DNA of 64,000 nt. Origin: Parietaria judaica. Taxonomy: Eukaryota; Streptophyta; Magnoliopsida; Rosales; Urticaceae. Shown here piece after piece: positions 46,055 to 58,425 of the stretch; position 1 is the stretch's first letter; every line of letters begins with the position of its first letter. The notes under the pieces were generated by a model, which did not search any database, was not told where the DNA came from, and saw nothing but the letters and a program-made list of their open reading frames with translations. Where the stretch lies: NCBI GenBank assembly GCA_954871525.1, contig OX940867.1:16593343-16657342 (forward strand), in the 5' to 3' direction. The position numbers and the translations under genes were made by a program.

Positions 46055-49000
46055 CATTTTTTTCTAATAAATTGTTTGCGTAAATCTCCGCGGCATATTC
46101 CATTCTGGCTGCCATAACAAAATCGTCGATGAATGAGCTAAGCGCGCGGTTTACCATATCGAGCTCTATGAACTTCATGCAAAAGATCCCACAATCTCTT
46201 GTTCCTCCCGATGGCGATTTATTTTGAGGGCAAGCCTCCCGCCTCCACGCCCACTTTCTCCCTTTGAGATACTCAAAGTAATCATCCAATGTCAAAAGCC
46301 AAGGAAAAAAGGTCTGCAGATCACGCATGACTACACCAATTTTCTGATCATTGGCGTATGCAATGGTGGAATCATACAGGACAAACTCCGCCTTCAATAA
46401 ATCCGCCTTGCATGAAATCCAGTATTGTGAGTCAAGGTTTATTGGGAAGTATAGCCGCTCTTTTCGGATCCATTCGCGTTCGTAGTCCCTTCCAGTAGTA
46501 CCGTTAACCCATTCCATAGCGCTTATTACGGTAATATAATCTAATATGATATCGTTTGGTTGACCCAATGGAAGCCCATATATTAATAGTATTCATGAAC
46601 AACGTCGGGAGATCAACGATGTTATCCGAATTCGGAATAGTCCCTGGGAGCTCAATCAGTCTTTTTGAGAGGCCGGTAAGGATTTCCTCTAGGTGCTGCA
46701 ATTAATTGTAAATAATTCAATATTATAATATAAATAAATGATTAAATTATTAATGTAATCCTTGAAGACTGATTACCCCATGTTCAAGCCATTTGGATCG
46801 GGTCATGAGTGTTTTCCACCATTCGCGATCTCTGTTTTGCAGCAAGGAGCTCTCACCCATTACGACTTTGCAGAACTTATTCCAAACACTCGTGAACTGA
46901 TTGAAGATATCATCACAAAATATCTCAAGCGGGTTGAAGGCGGGAGCCGCACTTTGATTTCCCTGAATGATCTGGAAGTAAACCGATATTGTTAATTATG
47001 CATACCGCTATTCATTGTAAATAAATCATACCGCTATTCATAGTAAATAAATAATACCGCTATTGTTAACTACGATAACCACTATGTAAGATTTATTTTA
47101 AAATATTCGTACCGTTATAGAACCGCCAAGGTTGACTATCGTGTTGGTCATTTCACTCTCTTCCTTACGCTTCCTGTCCTTCTCATGCTTCTCCTCCTCC
47201 ATCTTCCGCTTCCTCTCATCCACCTGCTTCTCCTTTTCCTTCTTCCGCTTTCTCTCCTCCTCCATCTTCCGCTTCCTCTCCTCCTCCATCTTCCGCTTCC
47301 TCTCCTCATCCTCCAGCTTCTCCTTCTCCATCTTTCGCTTCCTCTCCTCCTCCTCCTCCTCCTCCTCCTCCTCTGCTTTCTCTCCTCTTCAATCTTCTGC
47401 GCATCCTCCTCCTCCTCCTCCTCGATACGCTTTTTCTTTGCCTCTTCCTCCTCGGCCTTGTATTCTTCCTCCCCCTCCTCCTCGATACGCTTCTTCTGCG
47501 TCTCTTCTTCCTCGGCATTGTTTTCTTCCTCCTCCTCCTCCTCCTCCTCCTCCTCCTTCTCGATACGTTTCTTCTGCGACTCTTCCTCCTTGGCATTGTT
47601 TTCATCCTCCTCCTCGTACAACTTCCCCACTTCGTGTGCATAGTCAAATGGATCGGTGGAATTCACCTTCGACCTTTGGTACGCTTCATTCTTCTCTCTC
47701 TCAACGTCGACATTATATACATCATCGTACTGAGACATCAAGTTAGGGTTGCCACTCGCATTACACACCGGTAAAGAGCCCAATACGTCGCTTAAGTTCA
47801 AATCTGGATCCAAGAGGTATACCAGCATTGTTCGTCACTCAAAGACACCAGTGACAATTGAGCATCACCACCGTCTGTTTTCTTGAACTTGAGGCAATCC
47901 TTCTGAAGAGCCCAATTTGTCAATCGTCTCCTGCTCCCGAATGTTGTCATTCGTACGCGGGCGGGAATTCACATCCAGAGGTTCTATCTCAGTGTCAGAC
48001 TTCTCTGAATTCGAGGCCTCCCTTGATGATACTCTGTCTAAAGGCACCCCCTGTCGAACATATCTATATAAGCATCTTGCCGCTTCTGTTACTACATCAT
48101 CTCCGTCGTCAAGAGGGGAATGATGTCCCCGACCAAGCAACAAATTGGTGGCGTTGTGGTATAACTGACCTATCAAATTTACACAGTGCGATTACTTTTT
48201 TTTATCCGATGCCGAAGTACTGGTGGTCGCTGTCTCATTTTCCCATCGTTGAACCCTCCGCCGCTTGCTCGGGCCTTTCGATGCTGAGTCGGGAGCAGAT
48301 GAGTGGGTACTATGTCTCTTTCTTGAGACTTATGGTGGTGGCGTTCCACTATCGGAAGTGCTCTGGCTCTCCACGTACCGTCGGTTGTGACGTGGGCGTC
48401 CAGACGGCGATGCAGGGCTCGGTCTCTCACCTCTGCGTCGTTGGGACATGGAAACCAACTTCTTCTTTCTTGGAGAGGGTAAAGGCGATTTACGTTGCCT
48501 CCCTTGCTTTCTTCTTCGTTTCGCTTTATGAGGAGGAACATTCTCTTCCTCTTCTGGCCGTTTTTCCCGCAGAGGTGCCAGAGGTGGCGGCGTCTGAATG
48601 ATCCGGTCACATCTCTCCAACAAATCCACGAGCGTTTCAAAATTCAAGTTTGGAGAATTTACACGGGGTGGGAGAGATTGAATGGACGGTGTCGCTTCTT
48701 CCTCTAGTATGGGAAAGAGCATACTCTTTTGTTTCTGTAATATAATATTAGATATCATTACTTAGTTATCACCAGAGATGACTATCAATCCCGCCTTACC
48801 GCGAAAGTTGACACTCATATCTGCTATACCGCTACAAATGACTATAACCGCTACATTACCGCTATGATATAATGACATGCCACGTGTAGAGCAACTGACC
48901 TCTGGAGCACTTTTCTTTATAACGGGGATGATATCTTTGAACTCCTTATGCTTTTTCTCAATTGGCCTAGTGGTCCATCTGCACATACGAGGTGCGCCGA

Positions 49001-49855
49001 CGGGCGCTTCTCCAGGGTCAGCTAAGTACGCTGCCACTGCCGGCAAACACTCATACGCCAAAAATTGCATGCAGTTTGAATGTTAATTTGAATTATGTGT
49101 AACAACCAATTATGCAGTGAAAATAAATAGATTCAAACACTTTACATATACCTCTATCGGGTGTACAAACCCTAGAAGGGTCATATTTGCACAATTTACT
49201 TTTTTCTCGATGACGTCAAAATACTTATTCACCAGTTCCTCCGATATCTTATAATGAAGCTGCTTCATTTAGTACTCGAAGGACACTATCCCCCAAGGAT
49301 AGGTTATACGAAGAAAGCAATGTATTCTACCATTGCAAGCAGATTATCATCCGGCATCTGCATCGGTCTGTCCTTGAAACAGATTACTCTAAAGACGATG
49401 CACAAGCAGGAGAAACGCTTCTTATCATCGCCGCCCAAGGGTTTATTGTGAATATCCTTAAGTCGATCCCGAATCTTCTTGACGGTAATCCCCTTCTTCT
49501 CTGAAGGCCATAAGCGTTTTCTGAAATCATTGTAGAACGCTCGTGACTGATCCTCGTTTTGAGGTAACCTTGGCACCCGGTGGCAAAGCAGCCCGGTGAT
49601 GATAGCAAATTCCCAAATACCGTATCGCAGTGGGACGTCACTTACCAAGAACCACAGCTCACGTGCGTCCCTTTATTCTGTCGTCATTCTCACCATCAAA
49701 CTCCATAACAATTTGGCAGCGTGCTCGTAGTGTGTCGGGACATCTAATAGATGTCCAAATTGTGTGCCCCGGAACCACTAAAGCTCATCCTCATTCAGTG
49801 CTCCTTTAATGATAGACGTCATTGTCTCGAATTGAGTTTGCCTGGTGGTAAGCTT
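46055..49855 (-). pseudogene. DUF1985-Ulp1-like peptidase gene of the MULE-associated type
   Basis: Read from 49855 down. A DUF1985 region comes first (GTQFGHLLDVPTHYEHAAKL, then ELWFLVSDVPLRYGIWEFAI, ITGLLC) with stops near 49777 and 49671. AYECLPAVAAYL follows (48762-49070), then Pro/Lys/Glu-rich linkers (47098-48758). A C48 (Ulp1/SENP) peptidase core ends it (46075-46568: LYFPINLDSQYWISC, EFVLYDST, GTRDCGIFC). C48 enzymes cut SUMO-like modifiers. The Asp and the Cys of DCG are present, but the usual His-Trp is Tyr-Trp (TAC for CAC). Frameshifts separate the blocks. DUF1985-Ulp1 genes travel inside plant MULEs (Kaonashi in Arabidopsis, CUMULE in melon), and a MULE transposase lies 4 kb away, divergent. 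Some breaks could be introns. Confidence 0.8.
47150..47600. repeat. (CTC/TCC)n-rich low-complexity tract
   Basis: Pyrimidine-rich triplet runs inside the peptidase pseudogene. On the minus strand they encode Glu/Lys/Arg-rich linker (EEEEEEEEE, RRRRRRRR). Plus-strand ORFs across it (47132-47746, 47185-47643) are artefacts. Confidence 0.85.
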
Positions 49856-49869
49856 ATTTTTTTAATGTT

Positions 49870-50560
49870 CATTCTCCTGCAACGCAATATGTAGAACTAA
49901 CGGCTACAAATCGAATAAAGAATAAGATATTAACAACGGGAGTTAACCAAAACATAGAGGTTGAGCTAGCAATATTTATCTATAACCAGTGGTAGTTATC
50001 CAAAACCGGTATAACTAGCGGTATTTATCCATAACTAACTGTATAAATAACTAGCGGTAGTTATCCAAAAAATAGCGGTATGGCTAGCGGTAGTTTACCA
50101 AACCATAGCGGGAGTCGTCCAATCTTACTACATTCATCATCCCAGTATTCCTTTAAACCCTAAACTGGACCCAACCCTAAAATCCATGTACACTATGCAG
50201 CAGTCGGAAGGAAAGACAAGAGAGACACGAAAGTATGCTGTCGGTTGTTGGAAGGAGGTCGGAGGATGAATCGTCGATGACGGTAGAAGGATAAAAAAGG
50301 GTCGGTTTTGGAGGGAAAACGAGGGGAAGCCGAAGAGGTAGGTGTGAGAGAAAATAAGAAATAAGAAATAATATATAAAATCTTACTGTATCAACCGCCC
50401 CAAAGGGTAAATTCGAGATTTTGTAAAATACAGTGTAAACCAAAAGGGCAAAATTGTCATTCCAAGTTCTTTAGATTTAAAAATAATACGAAAAAGAAAT
50501 AAGAGATTTAAAAATAATACGAAAAAGAAATATCTGGTTATAACAAGGGTATGTAGCGAA
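49870..50560. other. Gene-free stretch with TAGCGGTA words
   Basis: Contains clustered AGCGGTAGTTATCC-type words at 49990-50110 and two copies of ATACGAAAAAGAAATA near 50490-50530. No gene recognised. Confidence 0.5.
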
Positions 50561-51885
50561 ACGACATCTCAACTGAGGTCTTTTAGCCAAATTCTTTCTA
50601 AAAAATTTGAGCTTTACAAGTGGTTTCATCATTTCATCATAACTTTACACATGTGACGTGTCACTTAATGTTTCACATTCGACATTAATAAAAACTGATT
50701 ATCAGTAGAAGTTGTTTTTTAAACACTTGAAGTATTTTTATATCACTTGACGAAAACAAAAACAAATTATGTCAAAATTCCCTTTCAACGCAGTAAAATC
50801 GTTTGCAATCCGCCATTGATAAACCATTGGAGCAAACACGATACCAAAACCAACAAAGCAAAACCCCAAAATGGAATCAAACCTCAGAACATCGAACCGT
50901 GATCGTAATCGAAACCAAGATATAGGCTTATACTTGCGAATTCGGAGCTTGAACGGCGATGGCGAGGCCGACGGGACTGGCCGAAGAGAGCTCCGGCGAT
51001 GGAGAGGCATAGCTTAATAAAACCCTCCCGGAGAACGTGATCTTTCGATCATGCTCATCCTCCGCCGCCGCTCACTCCTCCGACGACAACAACGACGCCG
51101 CGCCCCGCGTTCCCGATAAACCCGAATTGCGCCTCCGATGGGAACCCGGCGACTGCAGCCGCGGGCGCGCGGGCGCTCTTCATCACCCCTGAGGCGCACA
51201 TCTCGGCCCAGTTCTACACTTTCCATGCGGAGTCGCACGCACAGATGATCCGCTGCCTAAAGGAGCGCTACCTCGCCGCTGCCAAGATCCACGCCACGAC
51301 GCCGCGGGCCGCGGCCACGCTCTCGCCCTTGGCCGCCGCCGATCCGAACCCTTCCGACGACCTCCGCTACAACTTCCACTTCTTCTTGCTCTTAGCTTCC
51401 TCCCCAATCTTCACTCCCAACCCAAACAAACAAACAAAAATAAATCACTCATCCAGAGCTCAATCGAGATCAATGAGGTACAAACCTGATCCTCGAGTGA
51501 AGCTTTTTTGGGGGCGATGAACGATTTCAGCCATTTTCCCGAAGCTCTCATTGAATCACCGAGAGAGAGAATCTAAGGCGACTTCAAGAGCACAGTGCAG
51601 AGTATTAGAGAGAGAGAGCCGTCGATTTTTTTAGGTATAATTTCAAAATTTGGTATAAATTTATCCCTAAAATCATGCACAATTAATAACAAATTAAAAA
51701 TTTAATTAATTTAAAAATAAAAAACGAATTTTAATAGGTTGAGGGGCAATTTTGGTATGGAGAAATTGATTTTCAATGCCACATCATCATGATTGGCTAT
51801 TTTTGAAATTAGAACCATACGTTTGATAAAATGCAATCAAAACGTAGTAATGTGGCTATTAGCTATAATTTCTCTTCTTGTGATC
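50560..51885. mobile_element. Second captured-gene unit related to 24100-27101 (left limit unknown)
   Basis: The right 245 bases (51640-51885: CATGCACAATTAATAA, GGCAATTTTGGTATGG, CCACATCATCATGATTGGCT) align to the right part of the unit at 24100-27101 without its hAT insertion. The middle is GC-rich coding-like sequence. I could not find a matching left end. Confidence 0.5.
51041..51520 (+). pseudogene. Captured coding fragment, family not recognised
   Basis: One plus-strand frame is open for 159 codons from the TGA at 51038 to TGA 51518. It starts with a Pro/Thr-rich piece, then ARALFITPEAHISAQFYTFH, AESHAQMIRCLKERYLAAAK and SDDLRYNFHFFLLL. GC content is far above the flanks. The frame probably leaves the true exon near YNFHFF, as the following bases turn into poly-Asn/Lys-rich sequence. 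The first ATG in frame is 51245, so the captured piece likely lacks its start or is an internal exon. Alternating helix-like heptads suggest a folded helical protein; no family named. Confidence 0.45.
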
Positions 51886-51889
51886 ATAA

Positions 51890-54059
51890 TCACCTACAAA
51901 TTGAAATATGGACTAATATGCCTGTCCAATTAAGCCAGGTTTACTTTTAATTTGTTTTTTTAATTAAAAGAAAAACAAATATTTTCCTTAAATGTAGCAA
52001 ACTAAATAAATTAAAATTTATCCTTCCTATTTTAACGATTAAACAACTATTTTTCGAATTAATCTTCATTATTTTAACGTTTGTAACAAATCTTATTTTT
52101 GATTTTTTGGTCCCTATTAATCAATATTATTTTTGAATGTTTCTCCCCCATTAATCAATATTTTAAAAATAAAATTTCAAATCAATTCTATGCAATTTTA
52201 GGAATCTGTAATTATATTTACGTAGCTATATTTACGATTCTATATTTACGTAACATATTCATGAAATATTCTGTATTTTTACGTAATTATATTTACGATT
52301 TTGTATTTCTATGTAACTATATTTACGATTCTGTATTTTTACATAATTATATTTACTAATCATCGTCCCATGTACATAAATGAAAGGCTTAAAAGGAATT
52401 AAACACACAATAATCCAAGGATCTCACACGAAACGTAATTGTTGGTGAGTATATTTACGTATATTTAAAAACTAAAAATACATGTACAAAATTTTATTAA
52501 AATGTTGAACCTGTTGAATTGTAAATATATTTACGAAAATTTCAGAAAATTAATAATAAATGAAAAATATTTTTGGGTTAAAGTAACAAAATTAAATGAA
52601 AACCTAATTAATAAGGGAAGTTTTCAACCATAATTTTATAATAATTTAATTTTGAAAATCAAAATATATTATAAATAATTAATTACAAAAATAAATAAAT
52701 ATAATTAATATTAGGGTTAATATGGTAAAAAAAAGTTTACAAATGGGTATAAATGAATTGTTTGAAAGTATGGGCATTTCGTTGGTTTATTATAGATATA
52801 ATATATGCTTATTAAAATGGGTTGGTACGGGCAAAAATACCCAAATTGTTTAAAAATAGAGCGACATAAAGCCAATATAAAAAAATTGTGACAAAAGTAT
52901 TGAAGTTCACATTTTTATGTGAATCCGTAGACCTCATCCATTTTTTCATTAATTTTTTTACTATTTTCATTAATCATGACGCCAACACAAATGAAAAAAA
53001 TAAACTCAAACGATAAAACCCATGAATATCAAAACAAACTTATATGTAAACTCAAATTCTTTGAACATAAAAAACACAAATTCTTATTTTTCTTCTTATT
53101 TTCTCTCTCGAATTTCATGTTATTCTCTTCAATAACATAGCGATTTGCGTTATAAACTTAAGTACTTTTTTCATAGTTTTTTAAGTTAACTCTTTGCGGT
53201 CGTATTTCAGAATAACTTGAGTCCTTTTGCCGCCCGCAATAACCTATTAATATTATTATGGCCAAATTGCAGGAATGACCTTTTCTGGGACTTGGTAGAG
53301 GTTTCTACCCTCGGTACTGTGCACTTTATCAATCCATACCCTTTATTAAACGAAGTGGGCCCGCAAGTGAGGTTAAAAGTAAATTTCTCTCTCCTCTTAT
53401 TTTATTATATCTTTTTCTCGTTTCTCTTTCTCTATTCTCTTATTTTATTATATTTTTTGCGCGCTTTTATTTCTCTCTCTCTTCCTTTTTTATTATTATT
53501 TTTCCCGCGCTGTTCTTCTACTCGCTTTCTTCTCCAACTGACTAGTAGTAGAAGCCTTAAGCTCCTCTTCTCTCTTCGACGATTCGCCATTTTTTCCCTT
53601 TATCTCCTATGTTGCCCACTCAACGTTCGGCTCCCGTTCTTTTGCATTGTTTAGCATCAACTTTCACGTTGAACGGTTAGTTAAAACTTGAAACTTTCAC
53701 ATTTATTATTATTCTCTGGGTAAAAATGCTATAGCAATACACCTTGTATATTAGCGGTAAATTATACTTACAGAACTTTAGCTCAATATTACACTATATT
53801 TTTTCAATATAACAGCTATAAGACCTTATTATAACGTAGCGGTAGGATGTATCGTGATAATAATTAATATAGCGGTATCGTACAACGTTGCGGTATTACA
53901 TAATTTAAGCTCAATATTACACAATATTGTTTCATTATAACCGCTATATGACATTGTGTATAACTTAGCGGTAATATGTATTGTGATACTAATTATTACA
54001 GCGGTAACGTATAATGTACAGTATTTGAATTTCAGGTTTGATTCCTTTTCATTTTCTTG
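51890..54059. other. Gene-free stretch with a TATATTTACG tandem repeat
   Basis: At 52205-52365, TATATTTACGATTCTGTATT and close variants recur about four times with TTTACGTAAT between. CT-rich DNA at 53380-53650 encodes only low-complexity ORFs. TAGCGGTA words cluster at 53750-54005, just upstream of the transposase gene. Confidence 0.6.
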
Positions 54060-55584
54060 ATGTCTCCGCTCTTGGTGAGCGTCAGTTGTGGAGGAAAGTG
54101 GATATACGATGCTTATATGTGGCGGTGGGTTGGAGACCGAGACACGGGAACTTGTATTCAGTAAAACGTCTACATTGAATTGATATGCTGATTTGAAAGA
54201 GCTTCTATACGTGCGTTTCATCATTTCAATGCAATATGATTGGAAGGTAACTTATAAACCTTCTGACAGTAGCTAGCCGCTAGCCCTTAGAAAGGATACA
54301 AACCTGACAACATATTTGTGGAACGCTGATGGGTCGACGTGGTTGGATCAATTATACATTGGTCTACTGGAAAAGGAATGTCATAAAGTCGAGAGAGAAC
54401 GATTCGTTCAATCCGGCGCGCCTGTTGATATGCAAGAAGATCTCCCGACTGATGTGCCAGATTATCATCTTATTGATACGCCAGAAGATCACCAGACCGA
54501 TATGCCGGAAGCTAACTATAATGATGAAGATATGATATTGTCACAATTCAGAGGGATGTCGAATTATTTTGTGGCACCAAATTCGTGTGGTCCGAACATT
54601 GATGAAGAATAACTCCGGGCATTTGGTTTTCATTACGGTATGAATCTTGAACTTTGTCAGGAGTTTTCATCAAAGTCAGAATTGAAAAAATTTATGGCTG
54701 AGGGTGCTTTCCAGGGATCCTTCGAGTTGAGGTTAGTAAAGTCTACAACAACATTATACTCGGTCAGATGCCTAAATCAGAAATGCACGTGGAGGATAAG
54801 TGCAGCGCAGATAAAGAACTGTAACACGTTCACCGTACGGAGATATGAAAACATCCACACTTGTTTTGTTGCCAGCCGAAAAGATGGACATCGACAGGCC
54901 ACTTCGTCGTATCTCGCCATCTTGACCTCTAATTCATTCCATGGCTTGAAACTACTTCCAAACGCGAAATTGATTCAACATTTTCTATCAAATAAAGGTA
55001 TCAGGGTCAGTTCCTGGAAGGCTTGGCGTGCGAGGGGTAACGCCATTAACAGGATGAAAGGTACCCCGGCTCAAAGTTACGAGTTTTTACTGGATTATTT
55101 TTTTATAGTTGAAAAAGAAATCCCGGGTTCCCGTACCGCGATTAAGATTACCGAGAAAGGCTGTTTTTTTGTACTGTTTCATGGCATTATACGCGTCGGT
55201 TATCGGATTCAAAATTTTGATGAAGGTGATTTATCTCGACGCGTGTCACTTGTATAGCAAGTACGCAGGTGTATTACTCGTAGCAACCGCTATGGATGGC
55301 GATGGTCATATTTATCCTCTTGCTTTCGGTATTACAGACGGGTAGAACCATTTAGCGTTGGTATGGTTTTTAGAACGCCTCAAAGAATCAGTCCATGATG
55401 AGGAAGACTTGGTGTTGGTAACGGATAGAGGGGGATCCATCATTCATGGTATACATACAGTGTATCCGAAAGCACATCATGGATATTGTAATTATCACAT
55501 CAGTTGCAACTTGTGGAAGTGTGGGAAGAAGAAGAAGAAGAAGAAGAAGAAGAAGAAGAAGAAGAAGAAGAAGAAGAAGAAGAA

Positions 55585-55628
<44 letters not shown>

Positions 55629-56651
55629 CAAGGGATCTCGATCGCGATGAAGAAACCGGCGTATCAAGGGATCCCAATCCCGATGATGAAACCGTCGGCG
55701 TATCAACGGATCCAAATCCCGATGAAGAAACCGCCGGCGTATCAACGGATCTCGATCCCGATGAAGAAAACAAGAAAAATAAAAAAGGGCTAATGGGCCA
55801 TTATTGGGAAATGGTACGATCATGTAAAGAGGAGGACTTTGAGAAAAGATGGGATGTATTCAAGAGTAAGTTTCCACTTGTTGCGCAATATCTCATTCAA
55901 CAAGTTGGGAGAAGATCGAATCGGGCAAGAGCGTACTTCAGGGGGAAAAGGTATAACATACTGACTTCAAACAACGTTGAATGCATTAATAGTGTGCTTA
56001 AAGTAGCTAGAGGTTACCCTATTGTTGGCCTTTTAGATGAGTGTCTTGGGAAGGTATTCGAGTATATCAGTAGATACCATGACGCGAGTACTAAATGTAT
56101 TAGAGAATCGTCCCTCCAGTCACTCCGTGGTATCGAGCAAAGATAAAAAAGAACGAGCTCAAATCTAAGACGATGATGGCTGATAACTTAAACGATGACA
56201 AGTGGGAAGTGACGACGAGTGGAACAGAGTTGGGAAGCCACCCCCAATGAGGTTGTGGTGATCAGTAGAGAAACGTGCACGTGCTTACATTGGCAGACTA
56301 CGGAATACCCATGTGCGCATGCTGTCTCGACAATCTCCACTGCTGGGTTAAATCCTGAGAATTTCTATGGGAAATTCTTGAGTTTGGACAACTGGTATAA
56401 AGCGCATTCTTTTGCCGTAAAACCTATCCTGCTACATGAAGATTGGGAAGTACTCTCTCATGTCTGTCAAGTCTTTGGGAAGATTAAACCGCCGGAGGTA
56501 CAACCCTTTAAAAAAAGGACGAAAAAGGACAAGAAGATTCCTATCATTTGGGGAGAGCGGAAGGAAATATACCAGGTACTGTAGAACATGCTTGTGCGAC
56601 AGACATTATGCTTCAACGTGTACTATGTGCACTTCCCCTTTTACAGTATGA
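54060..56651 (+). pseudogene. MULE (MURA-type) transposase, decayed
   Basis: ATG 54060 follows a TTTCAG and gives MSPLLVSVSCGGKWIYD, matching MULE N-termini. An acidic linker follows, then the DNA-binding MuDR domain (FSSKSELKKFMAEGAF, CLNQKCTWRISA). The DDE core has YLDACHLYSKYAGVLLVATA, YPLAFGITDG, LVLVTDRGG and HGYCNYHISCNLWK. A SWIM zinc finger (CTCLHWQTTEYPCAHA) and a C-terminal CCHC knuckle (CRTCLCDRHYASTC, in a shifted frame) end it. It is broken by stops in the N-terminal 250 bases, TAA 54610, a frameshift near 55130, TAG 55343, a stop near 56144 and a frameshift near 56550. A triplet repeat and a 14-15-residue tandem repeat have grown inside the core (55525-55770). Divergent to the Ulp1-type gene. 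Confidence 0.88.
55525..55770 (+). repeat. (GAA)21(TAA)13 microsatellite plus ~42-45-bp minisatellite inside the transposase
   Basis: 55525-55587 is pure GAA and 55588-55626 pure TAA, read in frame as Lys then Asn runs. It is followed by repeats of SRDPNPDDETVGV / STDPNPDEETAGV type. The frame is kept across all of it, so the insertions added residues without breaking the frame. Confidence 0.9.
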
Positions 56652-57709
56652 ACCATAAATCTGTATTAAGTTAATTTCTGAACTATGCTATAACGTGTAT
56701 TATACACTAAAATATGTGAACCTCATCTTCATTTGTTTTTATGATGGATTCCTAAAATAGCGGTACGATAATAGCTATATAGCGGTAAGATAATTGGTAT
56801 TGATAGAGCTATATAAATTTGGACCATGGGGAGTGCCGGAGTGCCGAACTTATCGTGAATGGTTTCAGAAGGAAAGAATCTGCAAAAAAAAAAAAGTATA
56901 GCGGTATTCATTGCAAGCTTGAATCCTGAAAAAATCTCCACAAGAATCTGCAAAAAAGAAGGAATCATATGAGAATACTGAAAAGAAGCGTGAAAATACT
57001 GAAAAGAAGTGTGAAAATACTTCCGAAGACAGATTCGATCCCAAAAGACCAAGCGTTCTCTCCGCCATACTGTAGAATATGCTTGTGAATGGCTAAGATA
57101 CTCTTGGATATTAGAACTGTATAACTTGACACCTGTTTGTTGCGTTTATTGTGAGTAGGTGGTCTTAATAAGTTGGTGGTTCGTCTTTATTCACTGACAA
57201 GTGTTATTAAGTTGGTGGTATTCATTAATGGTTCGTCTTCCCCGATTGGTATTAAATTCTGGTTTGACGGTTTGAGTTTCCCGCGTGCTTTAATACTTGT
57301 TTAAATACTTGTTTTACCGCTACGTGTTGATTTAATATATTGTATAATTTAAAGTTTTTACTGCTTAATCAAATATAATTGAAATAAACTAAAGACCGCT
57401 ATTACACAACCTCTAGCAGGAGTAATATATTTGGTAGCGGTGGAGAGCATCAATTATAGATGTATTGATTAAAAAAAATTGTTTGAACGTTACGTGTTCA
57501 TTTAATAAGAAATTTTTGAAGTAAACTAATAACTGCTATTAAGAAACCTATAGCGGTACAAGTTCATGCAAAAAAAGGTTCCATATACAGACGCGTGCCA
57601 TGAGATATTAAGATCTCAAACAAACACATCCAAACTAAAAGAAAAAGAAAAGTTATAGAGGCACATGACATGAGATATTAAGATATCAAACAAACACATC
57701 CAAACTAAA

Positions 57710-58425
57710 ACATGCAACTGACGCATGCAACAAATTGTGTCCGTACACTCTCGCCGGACTTTGTCTCGCCATCATCTCTGCTTGCCTACGATGTTGATTA
57801 ATGAATTACTTCTCCACGACATAGCTGTCGTTGTAAATTATAAATACTCGATCAGTTTGACAAAGCTGCACAAACTCTTCCTCATTATTTATAACCACCC
57901 ATCCTCCGAGTATGACGAGAGATTTGACATTTATACTCGCAGAGCCCTTGTAGCCGATGAGATAGAACTTTAACCCGACAAAGAGCTTCGGAGCCTAAAT
58001 TATTGTTTAATTCTCAAAAATACTGTATGAGGAGTGCAAAGGTGTACACTACATTTGGTGAAAACTTACATTGTCGAAAGCGTTGAGCCGGCCTAATTTT
58101 GGACCACTTCGCGCCCCGAAAATGTCGACGGTGATCTCAAAAGGAGTTTCGTCAACAAGTTAGTTAGTTTCAATGCATGCTTTTATCCATGCACACATAA
58201 AATTGTAGTTTCAACTTTCAATGCATGATTTTATCCCTGCGCACATAAAGTTCACAAGATTTACATACAGTTGATGTTGAGCATCCATATTCCGTTCCCG
58301 ATTGAAATAAGAAATTTTTGGCTCCACGCGCAACACTGCGATTTTCTGACCCCACAATAAAGTGCGTCACATTTTCGTCCTACTCAAAGGAATAGTCACA
58401 CCCGTGAGAAATCGAAAACTGAAAC
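57710..58425 (-). pseudogene. BRCA1/BARD1-like tandem BRCT fragment
   Basis: Reading down from 58425: FAISHGCDYSFE, stop, DENVTHFIVGSENRSVARGA, then after a small frame change ISIGNGIWMLNINC before a GTAAAT donor. This is the first BRCT (VTHxI...GxWxLNxxW). Next EITVDIFGARSGPKLGRLNA, FDN, a clean intron 57995-58069 (GTAAGT...TTTAG), then APKLFVGLKFYLIGYKGS and FIIYND, the second BRCT. After a stop at 57807 come QAEMMARQSPARVYGH and LLHASVACF, its end. The order DGPK-GRLR-linker-LFxGLKFYxxG is that of plant BRCA1/BARD1 C-termini, which bind phosphoproteins in DNA repair. Exon-intron form is retained, so it was captured as genomic DNA. Pseudogene. Confidence 0.72.

Noticed and set aside
47132..47746. 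Ser/Pro/Leu-rich ORFs on the plus strand
   Set aside because: Shadow of the Glu/Lys-rich triplet repeats of the minus-strand peptidase pseudogene.
53217..53654. 145-residue ORF rich in Phe, Leu and Ser
   Set aside because: CT-rich low-complexity DNA; no domain and no repeats elsewhere in the window.
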